In this document: positions 1 to 8,066 of the stretch, piece by piece
Layout: each line of letters opens with the position of its first letter
Numbering within the stretch: the first letter of the stretch is position 1
NCBI RefSeq assembly: GCF_000739815.1
Contig: NZ_BBJJ01000063.1
Span: 1-37,810, forward strand
Length of the DNA: 37,810 nt
From: Paraburkholderia mimosarum LMG 23256 = NBRC 106338
Lineage (GTDB): Bacteria > Pseudomonadota > Gammaproteobacteria > Burkholderiales > Burkholderiaceae
Reading direction: 5' to 3'
The notes under the pieces: model-generated
Databases searched by the model: none
What the model saw: only the letters and a program-made list of their open reading frames with translations
What the model was told of the DNA's origin: nothing
Position numbers and translations under genes: made by a program

Positions 1-48
1 CCGCCCACAAACTGCGTCGTGTCACGGCTCATGCCGATGTTCACATGT
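1..48 (-). mobile_element. ISAzo13-family transposase fragment at window edge
   Basis: Read on the minus strand, the first 48 bases encode HVNIGMSRDTTQFVGG. This nearly matches HVNIGVSRDTTQFACD in the ISAzo13-family transposase near 3800 on the plus strand. Similarity stops at about base 48, where the sequence becomes unrelated, so this is a truncated second copy in opposite orientation that probably continues beyond the window. It differs from the plus-strand copy at several positions, so it is a related but separate element. Confidence 0.7.
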
Positions 49-230
49 GGGCACCTCGAATAACCCAAGGTTTTCGGTGAATTCCTCTGCGACACGATGA
101 TCGCGACGGATTCCGGTTGTATTCGTGCAGCCAATCACCGTTTTTTCGCCCGGTCTCGCTCCGTTTTGCTTCAAATTGTCCCGGATGCCGGCAATTCGGC
201 GCCAGCATGGGATTTCTTCCAGGTCTCAGT

Positions 231-566
231 TCATCCGCGTCTGATCTGGCGCAACGGAAGGACGCGAAACGAAGTGGATCGAAAGGAAACTAAACGCGGC
301 ACCTGGGCGGCAGCTCCGCTGCCCTGGCGGCGCACCGTTTTCAGGGCGCCGGCGACTTCCTTCTGTTTGGCTGTTGATTTCGGATCACGCAACTGTTTGC
401 TCTCGTGCGTTTCGAATCGGCCGGCGATGGGCGCAGTGTGTTGCTGGTCGAAATGGATTCGCGTCGGACGGGAATCCAGCGTGAATGTCGCATCGAAATC
501 ATCGCCGGCGAGCCGATCGCGCTGCTGATACGTGCCCACGGAACCGAGCGCCCCGCCAACGTGCAT
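231..566 (-). CDS. Hypothetical protein downstream of the lectin gene
   Basis: An open frame of 111 residues starting 25 bases after the lectin stop, in the same direction, so the two may share a transcript. The composition is polar and looks coding (for example FDATFTLDSRPTRIHFDQQH), and codons resemble those of the lectin gene. The C-terminal third becomes Arg-rich and less convincing, so the true end could be disturbed. No signal peptide, membrane segment or known domain is seen, and no strong ribosome binding site precedes the chosen ATG. A start a few codons upstream is possible. Function unknown; the overlapping plus-strand frames look less protein-like. Confidence 0.4.
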   Translation of the reverse strand: MHVGGALGSVGTYQQRDRLAGDDFDATFTLDSRPTRIHFDQQHTAPIAGRFETHESKQLRDPKSTAKQKEVAGALKTVRRQGSGAAAQVPRLVSFRSTSFRVLPLRQIRRG

Positions 567-591
567 GGCAACACCGACAGGGGCGCATGGC

Positions 592-912
592 TCACGCCGG
601 CACTTCGGCCATGTAGGAAAGCTGCAGGTTCTGGTCCCAGCCGTAGGTCACGTAGTCCGGATTGACCGTATCGACGCGCACGATATGCACCGTAAAGCCG
701 GTCTTGGTGACCCCGGTCACGGTCGTCGCAAAGGTGTCGTTGATGGGCCCCGTCCATTTTGGGTCCTGGAGTGTGCTGACGATGACGACCGGCGGGCTCG
801 AAAAGGCCGCCGGAAACGGCACCTCGACGAAGAGCGGCGCATTGCGCCACGGCGCGCCGGACGGCGCCTTCAACGGACCAACCGAATGGGTACCGATAAT
901 TTTCTGTTCCAT
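592..912 (-). CDS. H-type lectin domain protein
   Basis: A 106-residue protein starting MEQKIIGTHSVG. The body, with FPAAFSSPPVVIVSTLQDPK followed by a beta-rich stretch and GWDQNLQLSYMAEVPA, fits the H-type lectin domain (the fold of Helix pomatia agglutinin and discoidin), which binds galactose or GalNAc-type sugars in characterised members. The domain fills the whole protein, as in short bacterial versions. The frame extends 22 codons further upstream, but the ATG at 912 is preceded about 8 bases away by GGAGG, which decides the start. There is no signal peptide, so it is probably cytoplasmic or exported without one. A small open frame follows immediately. Sugar specificity cannot be judged from sequence. 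Confidence 0.72.
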   Translation of the reverse strand: MEQKIIGTHSVGPLKAPSGAPWRNAPLFVEVPFPAAFSSPPVVIVSTLQDPKWTGPINDTFATTVTGVTKTGFTVHIVRVDTVNPDYVTYGWDQNLQLSYMAEVPA

Positions 913-1442
913 CGCGAAGCCTCCAGACTGGTGGGAGTGGTCCCGCTCGGGCGGGACGGCTGTTGCCGCGCGGCACATGACCGCAATGCAGTTTTAGGAG
1001 TCGCCCGAGGCTTTTACAACCTACCCATTTAGGTAGTCGACATTCGTGGAAAGCTTACCGAAGCGGCGATGGAGGGGGCCGGGGAGCAATGGAGCAGGGA
1101 AGTCAGTTAAGGCTGTGGGGCACGCCTGATACGCAGAATTTCTCGAGTGCAGCGGTGCCGCGAAACCGAACACAACTCGACCTGATCGCTGACCGAACGA
1201 TTGCGGTCGTTATACAAGCGACGCAACTCCTTTTGTTGCCTGATGGAAAGCCGCAAGCGGCGAGCTAGACCGCTATCGAGCATGACCGTCATTCTTCCGC
1301 ACGAAGTTCGTGCCGTAGTTACTATCGAGGATCGTCTTGCGCATCTGCTGTCTGCTTTATCATTGCCGCTGCATCAGAACGACGGGGTCTTTACGCGCTG
1401 ACGCTGCGCAAGAAATTCGCTAAGTGAAAAAAGGGGAAATAC
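913..1442. other. Intergenic region between lectin and protease genes
   Basis: About 530 bases separating the divergent lectin (minus) and SDH-type protease (plus) genes, so promoters for both are expected here. Around 1021-1035 the sequence CTACC..GGTAG forms a short inverted repeat upstream of the lectin gene that could be an operator, but 5-bp arms are common by chance. Several short frames are present and none looks protein-like. No RNA gene seen. Confidence 0.35.
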
Positions 1443-2600
1443 ATGGCATTCGCAGACAGAATCGCTCTTATCCAAAATATCGAGCGGCTACGGGAATCGC
1501 ACGTGATCTGTTACCTTACGTCGCTTCGCCCCAACCTCAACGCGCAGATGAGCGAAGATGCAGTTCGCATATTCTTCGACCAGATGGGGGCTTTGCCGGA
1601 GCGTCCCGTTCGCAAAATTGACGTTTTTCTTTGTAGCAACGGAGGCAACGGCACCGTGCCGTGGCGCCTTATTTCACTTCTTCGTGAGTATGCTGGTGAA
1701 GTTGGGGTCCTGCTTCCTTATCGGGCCTACAGTGCCGCTACGCTGCTAGCATTGGGCGCCGACGAGATTGTCATGCACCCGTTTGCTGAAATGGGCCCAA
1801 TCGATCCGACGGTCACGAACGAATACAACCCCGTTGACCCTCAGACCAACCGGCGCCTCGGCATCAGCGTCGAGGATGTCAAAGCTTACATCGCCTTTAT
1901 CACGTCCACAGTCGGAATCAAGCACGAAGAGGAACTCGTGAAGACTGTGGAAATCTTGGCCAATAAGGTCCATCCGCTCGCCTTAGGCAATGTCGAGCGT
2001 TTCATATCGCAGTCGCGACTCATCGCCCGCAAGATTTTGATGACACACATGCGCGACGAGGCGTCAAAGCACCGCATCGACGACATTATTGAGACGATGG
2101 CCTCAAAGCTTTACTTTCACGGTCACCCGATTAACAGAAAGGAGGCACGTGAAGAGCTCGGACTGAAAGTGGCAGATGAAGTGTCTCCCGAATTGGAAGG
2201 CGCGATTTGGACGCTGTATTTGGACTTTGAAGGAGAACTGCAGAACCGAGTCGCTTTCGATCCTATGTCGGAAATCTTTAAGACTGGGCAACAGGTCCCG
2301 GGGGGCCCGCTGCCCGCGCAGCAGCCTATGCAACCACAACCCATTCCGCTGATTCCTCAGGGCCTCCCGCCGGGTTTCAACCTGCCACTTGCGCAAAATC
2401 CGACTACGGTCCATGTCGGGATCAGCACGACCAGTGAGCTTATACTTTCTGTCGTTGAAAGTGCGAAGCTTTCAAGCAAATTTCAGATAAAAAAACGACT
2501 CGTAGTCGTTGGCACTGGCCAGATCAACGAGCCGTTGCTCAGAGATGAGACACTGGCTCAAGGGTGGGAACATTCACTGGCGCGACAGCCGGTCGTCTAG
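1443..2600 (+). CDS. SDH-type (serine dehydrogenase proteinase family) ClpP-fold protease
   Basis: A 385-residue protein resembling the SDH_sah (serine dehydrogenase proteinase) family, related to ClpP and SppA peptidases. Residues 58-80 contain the strand and oxyanion-type loop IDVFLCSNGGNGTVPWR. Residues 95-112 (YSAATLLALGADEIVM) carry the likely nucleophile Ser97, and MGPIDP at 117-122 follows, as in this family. No signal peptide or membrane helix, so cytoplasmic. Unusually, a Pro/Gln-rich linker at about 283-320 leads to a separate 65-residue C-terminal segment not recognised. The start has AAGGGG about 7 bases upstream. A small frame overlaps its 3' end. Substrate unknown; family members are broadly annotated as proteases or peptidase-like proteins. 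Confidence 0.8.
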   Translation: MAFADRIALIQNIERLRESHVICYLTSLRPNLNAQMSEDAVRIFFDQMGALPERPVRKIDVFLCSNGGNGTVPWRLISLLREYAGEVGVLLPYRAYSAATLLALGADEIVMHPFAEMGPIDPTVTNEYNPVDPQTNRRLGISVEDVKAYIAFITSTVGIKHEEELVKTVEILANKVHPLALGNVERFISQSRLIARKILMTHMRDEASKHRIDDIIETMASKLYFHGHPINRKEAREELGLKVADEVSPELEGAIWTLYLDFEGELQNRVAFDPMSEIFKTGQQVPGGPLPAQQPMQPQPIPLIPQGLPPGFNLPLAQNPTTVHVGISTTSELILSVVESAKLSSKFQIKKRLVVVGTGQINEPLLRDETLAQGWEHSLARQPVV

Positions 2601-2818
2601 CCTCCCCAGCAACCCCAACAGCGGTAGGGAGTTCTCGCGTGCGCACCGGAATTGTGCGCACGCTGGGTACTGGCGTCGTGACGCCAGCAGGGAGCGTACG
2701 GGAATTGTCCGTGTCAGTAATAACCGCGTATTCGAGCGTCGCAACTTTCGGCTGCGACATTGTCGAGAGAGGTGCGTACGAAAACATGGGCGGCTCCAGA
2801 TCCGGGTTGAGTAAGTGA
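2564..2818 (+). CDS. Small hypothetical protein overlapping the protease 3' end
   Basis: An 84-residue frame starting at GTG inside the last 40 bases of the protease gene and ending at TGA. It is rich in Gly, Val, Thr and Ser (for example TGIVRTLGTGVVTPAGSVRE), suggesting a beta-rich or repetitive small protein. The overlap would allow translational coupling with the protease, and CAAGG lies directly before the GTG. No known domain is recognised. It could be a chance frame, but the opposite-strand frames over the same bases are less protein-like. Confidence 0.4.
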   Translation: MGTFTGATAGRLASPATPTAVGSSRVRTGIVRTLGTGVVTPAGSVRELSVSVITAYSSVATFGCDIVERGAYENMGGSRSGLSK

Positions 2819-2996
2819 AGAATGCGGCCGACGTGCCGCGTTTAACCGTTATACGGCATTGGACGGTGATTCTAAAGGTCAAACTGCGGGCAAATCCTAC
2901 CCCAAATTCGACCAAAAGATCGTGGTCAGCATTTCCCGTGTGCAGCGCAGCATCATAGCAGTTCGGTGTTGCCCCTCAACTCCGAGGCGCCCCTAA

Positions 2997-4311
2997 GGAA
3001 CGAGTGAGAAATAACTTCCAGAAGTGACCCTGGCCGGTGCAAAGCGACGCTGGTAAGATGCGGTCCTTCTGGAGGACAGACGATGCAGGCTGGTTACCGG
3101 GCTGAGGTTGAAACGCGGATGAGGCGGCTGTACGCGCGGTTGTCGGAGAAGGACCGACGTCGGTATGCGGCTGTGGAGGCGGACAAGCTGGGCCATGGCG
3201 GTTTCGAATATATTGCGAAACTGTTTGACATTGACCCGAAAACAATCAAGCAAGGGTTGAAGGACCTGGAAGAAGAACTGGATCCGGTTGGAGAGCGGGT
3301 CCGAAAAAAAAGGGGCGTAAATCCAGGTTAACTGACCATCCGGAGTGGAACGCGGTATTTCTGGACGTGGTGCGAGAGCATACGGCGGGCAATCCACAAC
3401 ACGGCATCATCTGGACAGATCTGAAGCCACGCGAAATCGCACAGGCGATGACGCAGCAGGTGGACGCACGGGTGAGCGTGCGAACGGTCCGGCAGCTGCT
3501 AAACCGCAACGGTTTTTCGCGGCGGCGATCACAGAAAAAGAAGTCGTTCAAGTCCCATGCGCAACGCGACGCGCAATTTCAGCGTATTGCGCAACTCAAG
3601 GCGGAATATCTCGAAGACGGCCAGCCTGTCATCAGCATCGATACGAAGAAAAAGGAGTTGCTGGGCAATTTCTATCGCGACGGCAAGCTCTACACGCGCG
3701 AACAGCTTGAAGTCCTCGACCACGATTTTCCGAGCTACAGCGAAGGCAGCGTCATTCCCCATGGGCTGTACGACATCGGACTGAACAAGGCGCATGTGAA
3801 CATCGGCGTGAGCCGTGACACGACGCAGTTTGCCTGCGACAGCGTGGCGCACTGGTGGGAAAAACACGGGCGCGCCGATTATCCCCAGGCCACACGGTTA
3901 CTGCTGTTGTGCGATGGCGGCGGCAGCAACCCGAGTAATTCGTGGCTTTTCAAAAGCGACCTGCAAAATCTGGCAGACCGGCTCGGACTGGAAATCCGGG
4001 TGGCCCACTATGCGCCGTACTGCTCGAAACATAATCCAATCGAGCACCGCGTGTTCCCACACATTACTCGAGCCTGTGCTGGCGTAGTTTTCAGCAGCGT
4101 CAGTCTCGTGAACTGATCGAAAAAGCCTCCACAAAAACCGGTCTGAAAGTGACCGCTGACATCCTTGACGGAGTTTACGAAACCGGACGGACGGTCACCC
4201 GCCCCGCCCGCGCATTGCTCAACATTGAGTACGACTCAACCCTGCCTTCGTGGAACTACAGCATCCGCTCGAGGAGCGCCGCATAGCGGGAAGTTATTTC
4301 GAGCGCGTTCC
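2997..4311 (+). mobile_element. ISAzo13-family insertion sequence with terminal inverted repeats
   Basis: A near-complete insertion sequence of about 1.3 kb. The left end (2997-3019, GGAACG..GAAATAACTTCC) is matched in reverse complement by the right end (4289-4311), with roughly 19 of 23 bases shared and identical outer 6 and inner 12 bases. TAA flanks both ends (2994-2996 and 4312-4314), which could be a 3-bp target duplication. Inside is one transposase gene read in three frames. The element separates the small hypothetical upstream from a broken coding remnant downstream. Confidence 0.78.
3083..4286 (+). pseudogene. ISAzo13-family transposase, split by two frame changes
   Basis: The DDE transposase is spread over three frames. 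Segment 1 (3083-3331) starts after GGAGGACAGACG and holds the N-terminal helix-turn-helix region. At 3304-3315 an A8G4 run precedes a switch to the -1 frame, where RLTDHPEWNAVFLDVVREH leads into segment 2, carrying VISIDTKKKEL (first Asp), LLLLCDGGGSN (second Asp) and KHNPIEHRVFPH (Glu). Near 4108 the frame changes again and RELIEKASTKTGLKVTADIL continues to LPSWNYSIRS and a stop at 4284-4286. The first switch sits on a slippery run and might be programmed. The second does not, so the enzyme is probably inactive. Confidence 0.8.
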
Positions 4312-4314
4312 TAA

Positions 4315-4487
4315 GTGAAAAAAGTGCCAATACGTCTTTCTTAAAGCCGACCCGCTGGCCAATCGCCTCCTCACTAGGGTATCCCGAGTGCACTGTTCTC
4401 AAGGATTTCACGGCTTGGCTCGCGCCGGCTACGCCCGCCGAGCTGGCCCACGAAGAACCCGGCGGGCAGCTCGCGTTCAGTTTCTGA
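4315..4487 (+). pseudogene. 3' remnant of an unidentified coding sequence
   Basis: Immediately after the ISAzo13 right end, one plus-strand frame is open up to TGA at 4485-4487 and reads like a protein tail (PECTVLKDFTAWLAPATPAE, then LAHEEPGG and a LAFSF end). There is no obvious start codon with a ribosome binding site, so it may be the 3' end of a gene cut by the insertion sequence or an earlier rearrangement. The protein is not recognised. Chance cannot be excluded at about 55 codons. Confidence 0.3.
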
Positions 4488-4493
4488 CGCGCG

Positions 4494-4523
4494 AAAAAAA
4501 ACAGGGACGCTAGGCGTCCCTGT
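4494..4523 (-). terminator. Strong rho-independent terminator, minus strand
   Basis: On the minus strand a perfect 10-bp stem (ACAGGGACGC / GCGTCCCTGT) with a 3-base loop is followed directly by a run of eight T. The plus strand lacks a T tract after the stem, so it acts on minus-strand transcripts, such as those crossing the IS256 remnant just upstream. Confidence 0.85.
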
Positions 4524-4608
4524 GCCTTCTGGGCCGTTAGCGTGCTTTATTGTCCGAATCCTGAAGGCACCCCATCATGGTCAATGTTCGTTGTCGAGGG
4601 CGGACGCT

Positions 4609-5004
4609 TTAGCGCCGCTGCGAGTGGACGTGGGCGCGCTCGCCGAAGAGCTCCTCGATCGCCGAACGCAGCGCCCTAGAACCGTCAATCACGAACAGGT
4701 ATTCCAGGTCCGTAGACAGGCCGCGTTCGATCAACCCGCGCAACAGATCCTTGACGACCTGGGCGTTCTCGCTCGATCCGCTCACGAGTCCCATGAGGTG
4801 TTTCTCGCCGGTGCTGTCCACACCGACGGCCGCGATGATATGCCACGCGCCGACGATGATGCCGTCCATGTAGATCGCCAGGAAGTCGCGCTCATCGAAG
4901 CGCCGTGCCATCAGCTCGGTGAGCGCTGTCTGGCTGGCGTGGATGAACTCACGCGAGACGCTGCTCTTCGAAATACCGACTGTGCCCGCCATCTCGGGCA
5001 ACAC
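4609..5004 (-). pseudogene. IS256 (mutator-type) transposase fragment
   Basis: A 131-residue minus-strand frame matching the central part of IS256-family transposases: GISKSSVSREFIHASQ, then RRFDERDFLAIYMDGIIVG with the first catalytic Asp, GVDSTGEKHLMGLVSGSSEN, and LFVIDGSRALRSAIEELFGE with the second Asp. Complete members are about 400 residues. Here the reading breaks after FGERAHVHSQRR, where the family normally continues VQRCRNHK, so the C-terminal half with the catalytic Glu is missing. Upstream, the N-terminal third is present only as degenerate sequence in other frames up to about 5110. Inactive remnant. Confidence 0.8.
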
Positions 5005-5478
5005 CTCGGGTTGTGTCGCGTTAAGGACGATGCGACGATCGGACGCGTCACCTCTATGTGATCAGGGCGGACCCGTGCGATCGCGCGCGACCGGAGGAGT
5101 CGTGCGAGAAACACTCAGCGATGACGCGCACCGCGGCGAGCAGATGGCGTTGCTCTAAAAGCAGCAAGGAAGGATTCGTGAGCATTCAACCAGCGAAAGC
5201 AGGCGAACTGCTCTGAGCAGATTTACCAACCCTGCTTTCAGGTGACCTGCTCGCTGCAGATGCTGCCTTGCAGGCAGGATGAAGCACTGCAATCCCTGTG
5301 AGACGAAGCTGCGGAGCACAGGGTGTGCGGCTCGTCGTTACCTGGACCAACCTGGACCAAGGAAACCATCAATGCCGAGATTGACACGCCGCTTTCTGGC
5401 TACGATCAAAGTTTGAAATCCGTTTCTCGTGAATACTTAGGTTTCCTCGCCTAGGACAGCGACATTACGGAGAAGACT
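5005..5478. other. Gene-free stretch with IS256 5' debris
   Basis: Bases 5005-5110 read in shifted minus-strand frames as Arg-rich sequence next to the IS256 remnant and are probably its decayed 5' part. From 5111 to 5478 no convincing gene was found. It includes the short tandem repeat at 5341-5360 and must hold the promoter of the 93-codon gene that follows, whose start is preceded by ACGGAG. Confidence 0.4.
5341..5360. repeat. Perfect 10-bp tandem duplication
   Basis: CCTGGACCAA occurs twice in direct succession. It lies about 120 bases upstream of the small orphan gene. Function unknown; it may be only a slippage product. Confidence 0.6.
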
Positions 5479-5760
5479 ATGGCCGACTATTCCATTACTG
5501 CTGCAAACCACAAGAACCCGAGCAACCACGTTGCATCGTCGTTTCTCGTCTGGGTTCAAGACCCGAAAGAAAAGAGCTGGTCGAAGCTAGGAGGAAAATC
5601 GGCGAGTCAGGTCGTCGAACTGATCGAATCTGGTAATACGGTACGGACTGGTAAGCTCAGCGCGGATGGAAAACTCGCTACTGGGGAGCCTATCGAAGTC
5701 GAGTTGCGTATCGCAAAGAACAAAACTAACTATGACGTGACTAAGATGCCGACGTTCTAG
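5479..5760 (+). CDS. Small hypothetical protein, possibly DUF3892-like
   Basis: A 93-residue soluble protein beginning MADYSITAANHKNPSNHVAS, with a ribosome binding site (GGAG, 9 bases upstream). It contains a helix-like SASQVVELIESGNTVRTG and a C-terminal beta strand VELRIAKNKTNYDVTKMPTF. The size, the VVELIESG helix and the closing MPTF loosely resemble small DUF3892-type proteins, but this is weak. If the amber stop at 5758-5760 is ignored, the same frame continues for 21 acidic codons (SPGALEPAPVIDDGEPDAEA) before the next stop, so the gene may once have been longer. Its neighbours are IS remnants, so it is an orphan. Confidence 0.65.
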   Translation: MADYSITAANHKNPSNHVASSFLVWVQDPKEKSWSKLGGKSASQVVELIESGNTVRTGKLSADGKLATGEPIEVELRIAKNKTNYDVTKMPTF

Positions 5761-5981
5761 TCGCCGGGTGCACTGGAACCGGCTCCCGTCATTGATGATG
5801 GCGAGCCGGACGCCGAGGCCAACTAGGAGGTCGAACTGCAAGTCGCCAAGTGCGATTCCGTCATCTGCTACTTCGTCAACTTCTGTGGAACTCGTCGTGG
5901 CAATGGGGCGAATTGGTTGATTGGCAGAGAGGTCAAATATGCAAATTGTATACTTTCTGCTGGTAGTGATGCGATCAATCT

Positions 5982-6164
5982 TTAGCAATGCAGAGTTTTC
6001 GCGCCTATTTGCACCAGAACCGTCAGGTCTCCGTCGGGACAATACAGGCTGAGTTGCCCGCGCCGCCTCAGGCTTTCGTTGTACGCGTGCGCGTTTGTTA
6101 CCGCATGGCCCGGCTTCGCTCGTTTGCGCGGTTCGCCCGTCTTCAGTCTTGCCTTGTAAGGCAT
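5982..6164 (-). pseudogene. IS5-family transposase N-terminal fragment
   Basis: The minus-strand frame starts MPYKARLKTGEPRKRAKP, then NAHAYNESLRRRGQLSLY and PDGDL, the typical N-terminus of one IS5-family transposase subgroup. It diverges after about 48 residues and stops at residue 60, whereas complete proteins are around 300 residues or more. The start codon is present with GGGCGAG upstream, so this is a 5' fragment whose remainder was lost. It belongs to a different subgroup from the IS5 remnant at 7.4-8.1 kb. Confidence 0.7.
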
Positions 6165-6267
6165 GAAAGCTCGCCCGTCGGATAGATCACCGGACTCTTT
6201 CTACCCGACCCCCGGCCGCCGCGCAAGTGGCCCTCTTGAACAAAGCCAGTAGATACAGGAACTACGA

Positions 6268-7314
6268 TTGGATCAACGGCCGATAAACCTACCCGGGATG
6301 CTTGGCGATGCCCGCGACGCCAAGGAAGCGCACGAATACGGAAAGGGCGCGGTCGCGCATAGCCGGGGGGAACTCCATATGCACATGAACGGCGCGATTC
6401 CAACGTCGACGATTCGAGAGATCCTGGCAGACGAAGCGACCGTGTTGCCAGCCGGATTCGAGTTTGAGCGAGACCTAGTTCGAGCGACACCCTGCCAGTC
6501 GCTGGCCGAATACCTAACGCCGTGGCAAGCTCTGCAGCTCTTTCCAAGGAAGCGCGAGAATCTCGATCGCCTCACCCTTGCAGTTGTCGCGGGCCTGGCG
6601 GAAAACAACGTGCGCTTCGTCGAGCTCCGAAGCAGCGTTCTGTACCTTGCACAGCTTCAGAAGTGTTCGCCAGCACAGGCGCTCGAGCGCCTTATCGAAT
6701 CGACCAGGGTGGCTGCACTGCGCCACGGTATCCGCCGTGGCCTGATTCTCACGGTGACGCGTGGCGACTACAGCGCGGTCAACCTATCCACCCTCCTGCA
6801 GGCCTACCAGGACCTTGGTGAGCCGAAGGACGTGATTGGGCTCGATCTTGCTGGCGATGAAGAAACGGCATATCCGAAAGAGTTGCCCTCGCTCTTTCGG
6901 GTGGCCAAAGACAGGTTCGATCTCGGGATCACGATACACGCCGGTGAAACAGGCCGCGTCGAGAACGTCCGGTCTGCCGTAGAACTGTTCGGCGCAGATC
7001 GAATTGGCCACGGAACAGCGGCTAGCAAAGATCCAGATGTGCTGGAGCTTCTTTCCGCGAGGGATATCTGCGTCGAGGTGTGTCCGATCAGCAATCGGCT
7101 TACTGGCGCAGTTCTTGCGAACGAGGCTCACCCGCTTCAACAGTTCCGGCAATATGGCGTGCCGTTTGTCATTTGCTCGGATAACCCCGCAATCCACCAG
7201 CGCGGCCTTGCGGATGACCAAGCCGCCGCGATGGCCGAAGGCCTGTCGATCGGTGGCGTGCGACAGCAGTACGAAGTAGCCAAACGCTACTCATTCATGA
7301 AGGATCTAATTTGA
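6268..7314 (+). CDS. Adenosine deaminase-like metal-dependent hydrolase
   Basis: A 348-residue member of the adenosine/AMP deaminase family, which hydrolytically deaminates adenosine or related purines. Visible signature elements: HMH (His37, His39) in GELHMHMNGAIP, GLDLAGDE at 191-198, TIHAGE with His224 and Glu227, RIGHG with His248, and VCPISN at 271-276. The last metal-site motif reads CSDNPAIH, so the first Asp (305) is present but the usual second Asp is Asn306, which may alter activity or substrate. The start is TTG with AGGA 8 bases upstream; ATG at 6298 is an alternative. Its stop overlaps a TTG start for the next gene (TTGA), indicating coupling to an RdgB/HAM1-like protein. Purine nucleoside substrate inferred, not proven. 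Confidence 0.85.
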   Translation: MDQRPINLPGMLGDARDAKEAHEYGKGAVAHSRGELHMHMNGAIPTSTIREILADEATVLPAGFEFERDLVRATPCQSLAEYLTPWQALQLFPRKRENLDRLTLAVVAGLAENNVRFVELRSSVLYLAQLQKCSPAQALERLIESTRVAALRHGIRRGLILTVTRGDYSAVNLSTLLQAYQDLGEPKDVIGLDLAGDEETAYPKELPSLFRVAKDRFDLGITIHAGETGRVENVRSAVELFGADRIGHGTAASKDPDVLELLSARDICVEVCPISNRLTGAVLANEAHPLQQFRQYGVPFVICSDNPAIHQRGLADDQAAAMAEGLSIGGVRQQYEVAKRYSFMKDLI

Positions 7315-8066
7315 AAATCCGACTTATGTCGGGCAACGAGCACAAGATCACCGAAGTGCAGCGGATCCTTGCCCCCGTAGGCGTGGACATCGTGCCCGTG
7401 CCGAACTACACGACGTTGAGCCGTCGCGCGCAGACGCTCAAGGTCGTGCTTCGGGCGCAACGCTCCAATGAACCCTTGCACCTCGTGCTCGACAGCACCG
7501 GACTGAAGGTCTATGGCGAGGGTGAGTGGAAGGTGCGCAAGCATGGCTGGTCCAAGCGTCGCACCTGGCGCAAGGTGCATCTGGCGATGGAGGCGAACAC
7601 CGGACAGATCTGCGCCGCACTGATGACTCATCAGGACGAAGGCGATGGCGAAGTGTTGCCTGATTTGCTCGACCAGATTCCCGCTGACGTGGCAATCGAC
7701 ACTATCGGTCGCGACGGCGCTTACGACACGAAGGCGTGCCATGCACGGATTGCGGCGCGCGGAGCTGCCCCGTCGGTTCCGCCGCGTGAGGGCGCGACGC
7801 CGTGGCCAGCGAGCACGCCCGGCGCGGCCTGGCGCAATGCCGCCATCGACTCGATTGCACAAAGCAGCAGACGTGAATGGAAGCAGGCAAGCGGCTACCA
7901 CCGTCGCTCGCTGGCTGAGACCCTGATGTACCGGCTCAAGATCCTCACGGGCTCCTGCCTCTGGGCTCGCGAGATTGGTTCCCAGGCAACCGAAGTCTCG
8001 ATTCATGCAGGCGTGCTCAACCGCATGGCGGCACTCGCTCGCCCGCAGTCCGTTCGTATTGCCTGA
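7311..8066 (+). pseudogene. RdgB/HAM1 N-terminus fused in frame to an IS5 transposase
   Basis: A chimeric 251-residue frame. Residues 1-31 (KIRLMSGNEHKITEVQRIL and VGVDIVPVP) resemble the N-terminus of RdgB/HAM1-type non-canonical purine NTP pyrophosphatases, including the SGN..K nucleotide-binding start. From about residue 33 (NYTTLSRRAQTLK) the protein is the C-terminal two thirds of an IS5-family transposase with LVLDSTGLK, IGRDGAYDTK and RRSLAETLMYR carrying the DDE residues. Related IS5 transposases have a Pro-Val-Pro-Asp-Tyr at this point, so the junction coincides with shared PVP codons near 7400-7410. Both genes are inactivated in their original sense. Start TTG overlaps the deaminase stop. 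Confidence 0.75.

Noticed and set aside
1420..1442. CTAAGTGAAAAAAG shared with the sequence just right of the ISAzo13 end (about 4311-4333)
   Set aside because: A 14-base match with a partial extension is within what chance gives over a window of this size, and half of it is an A run.
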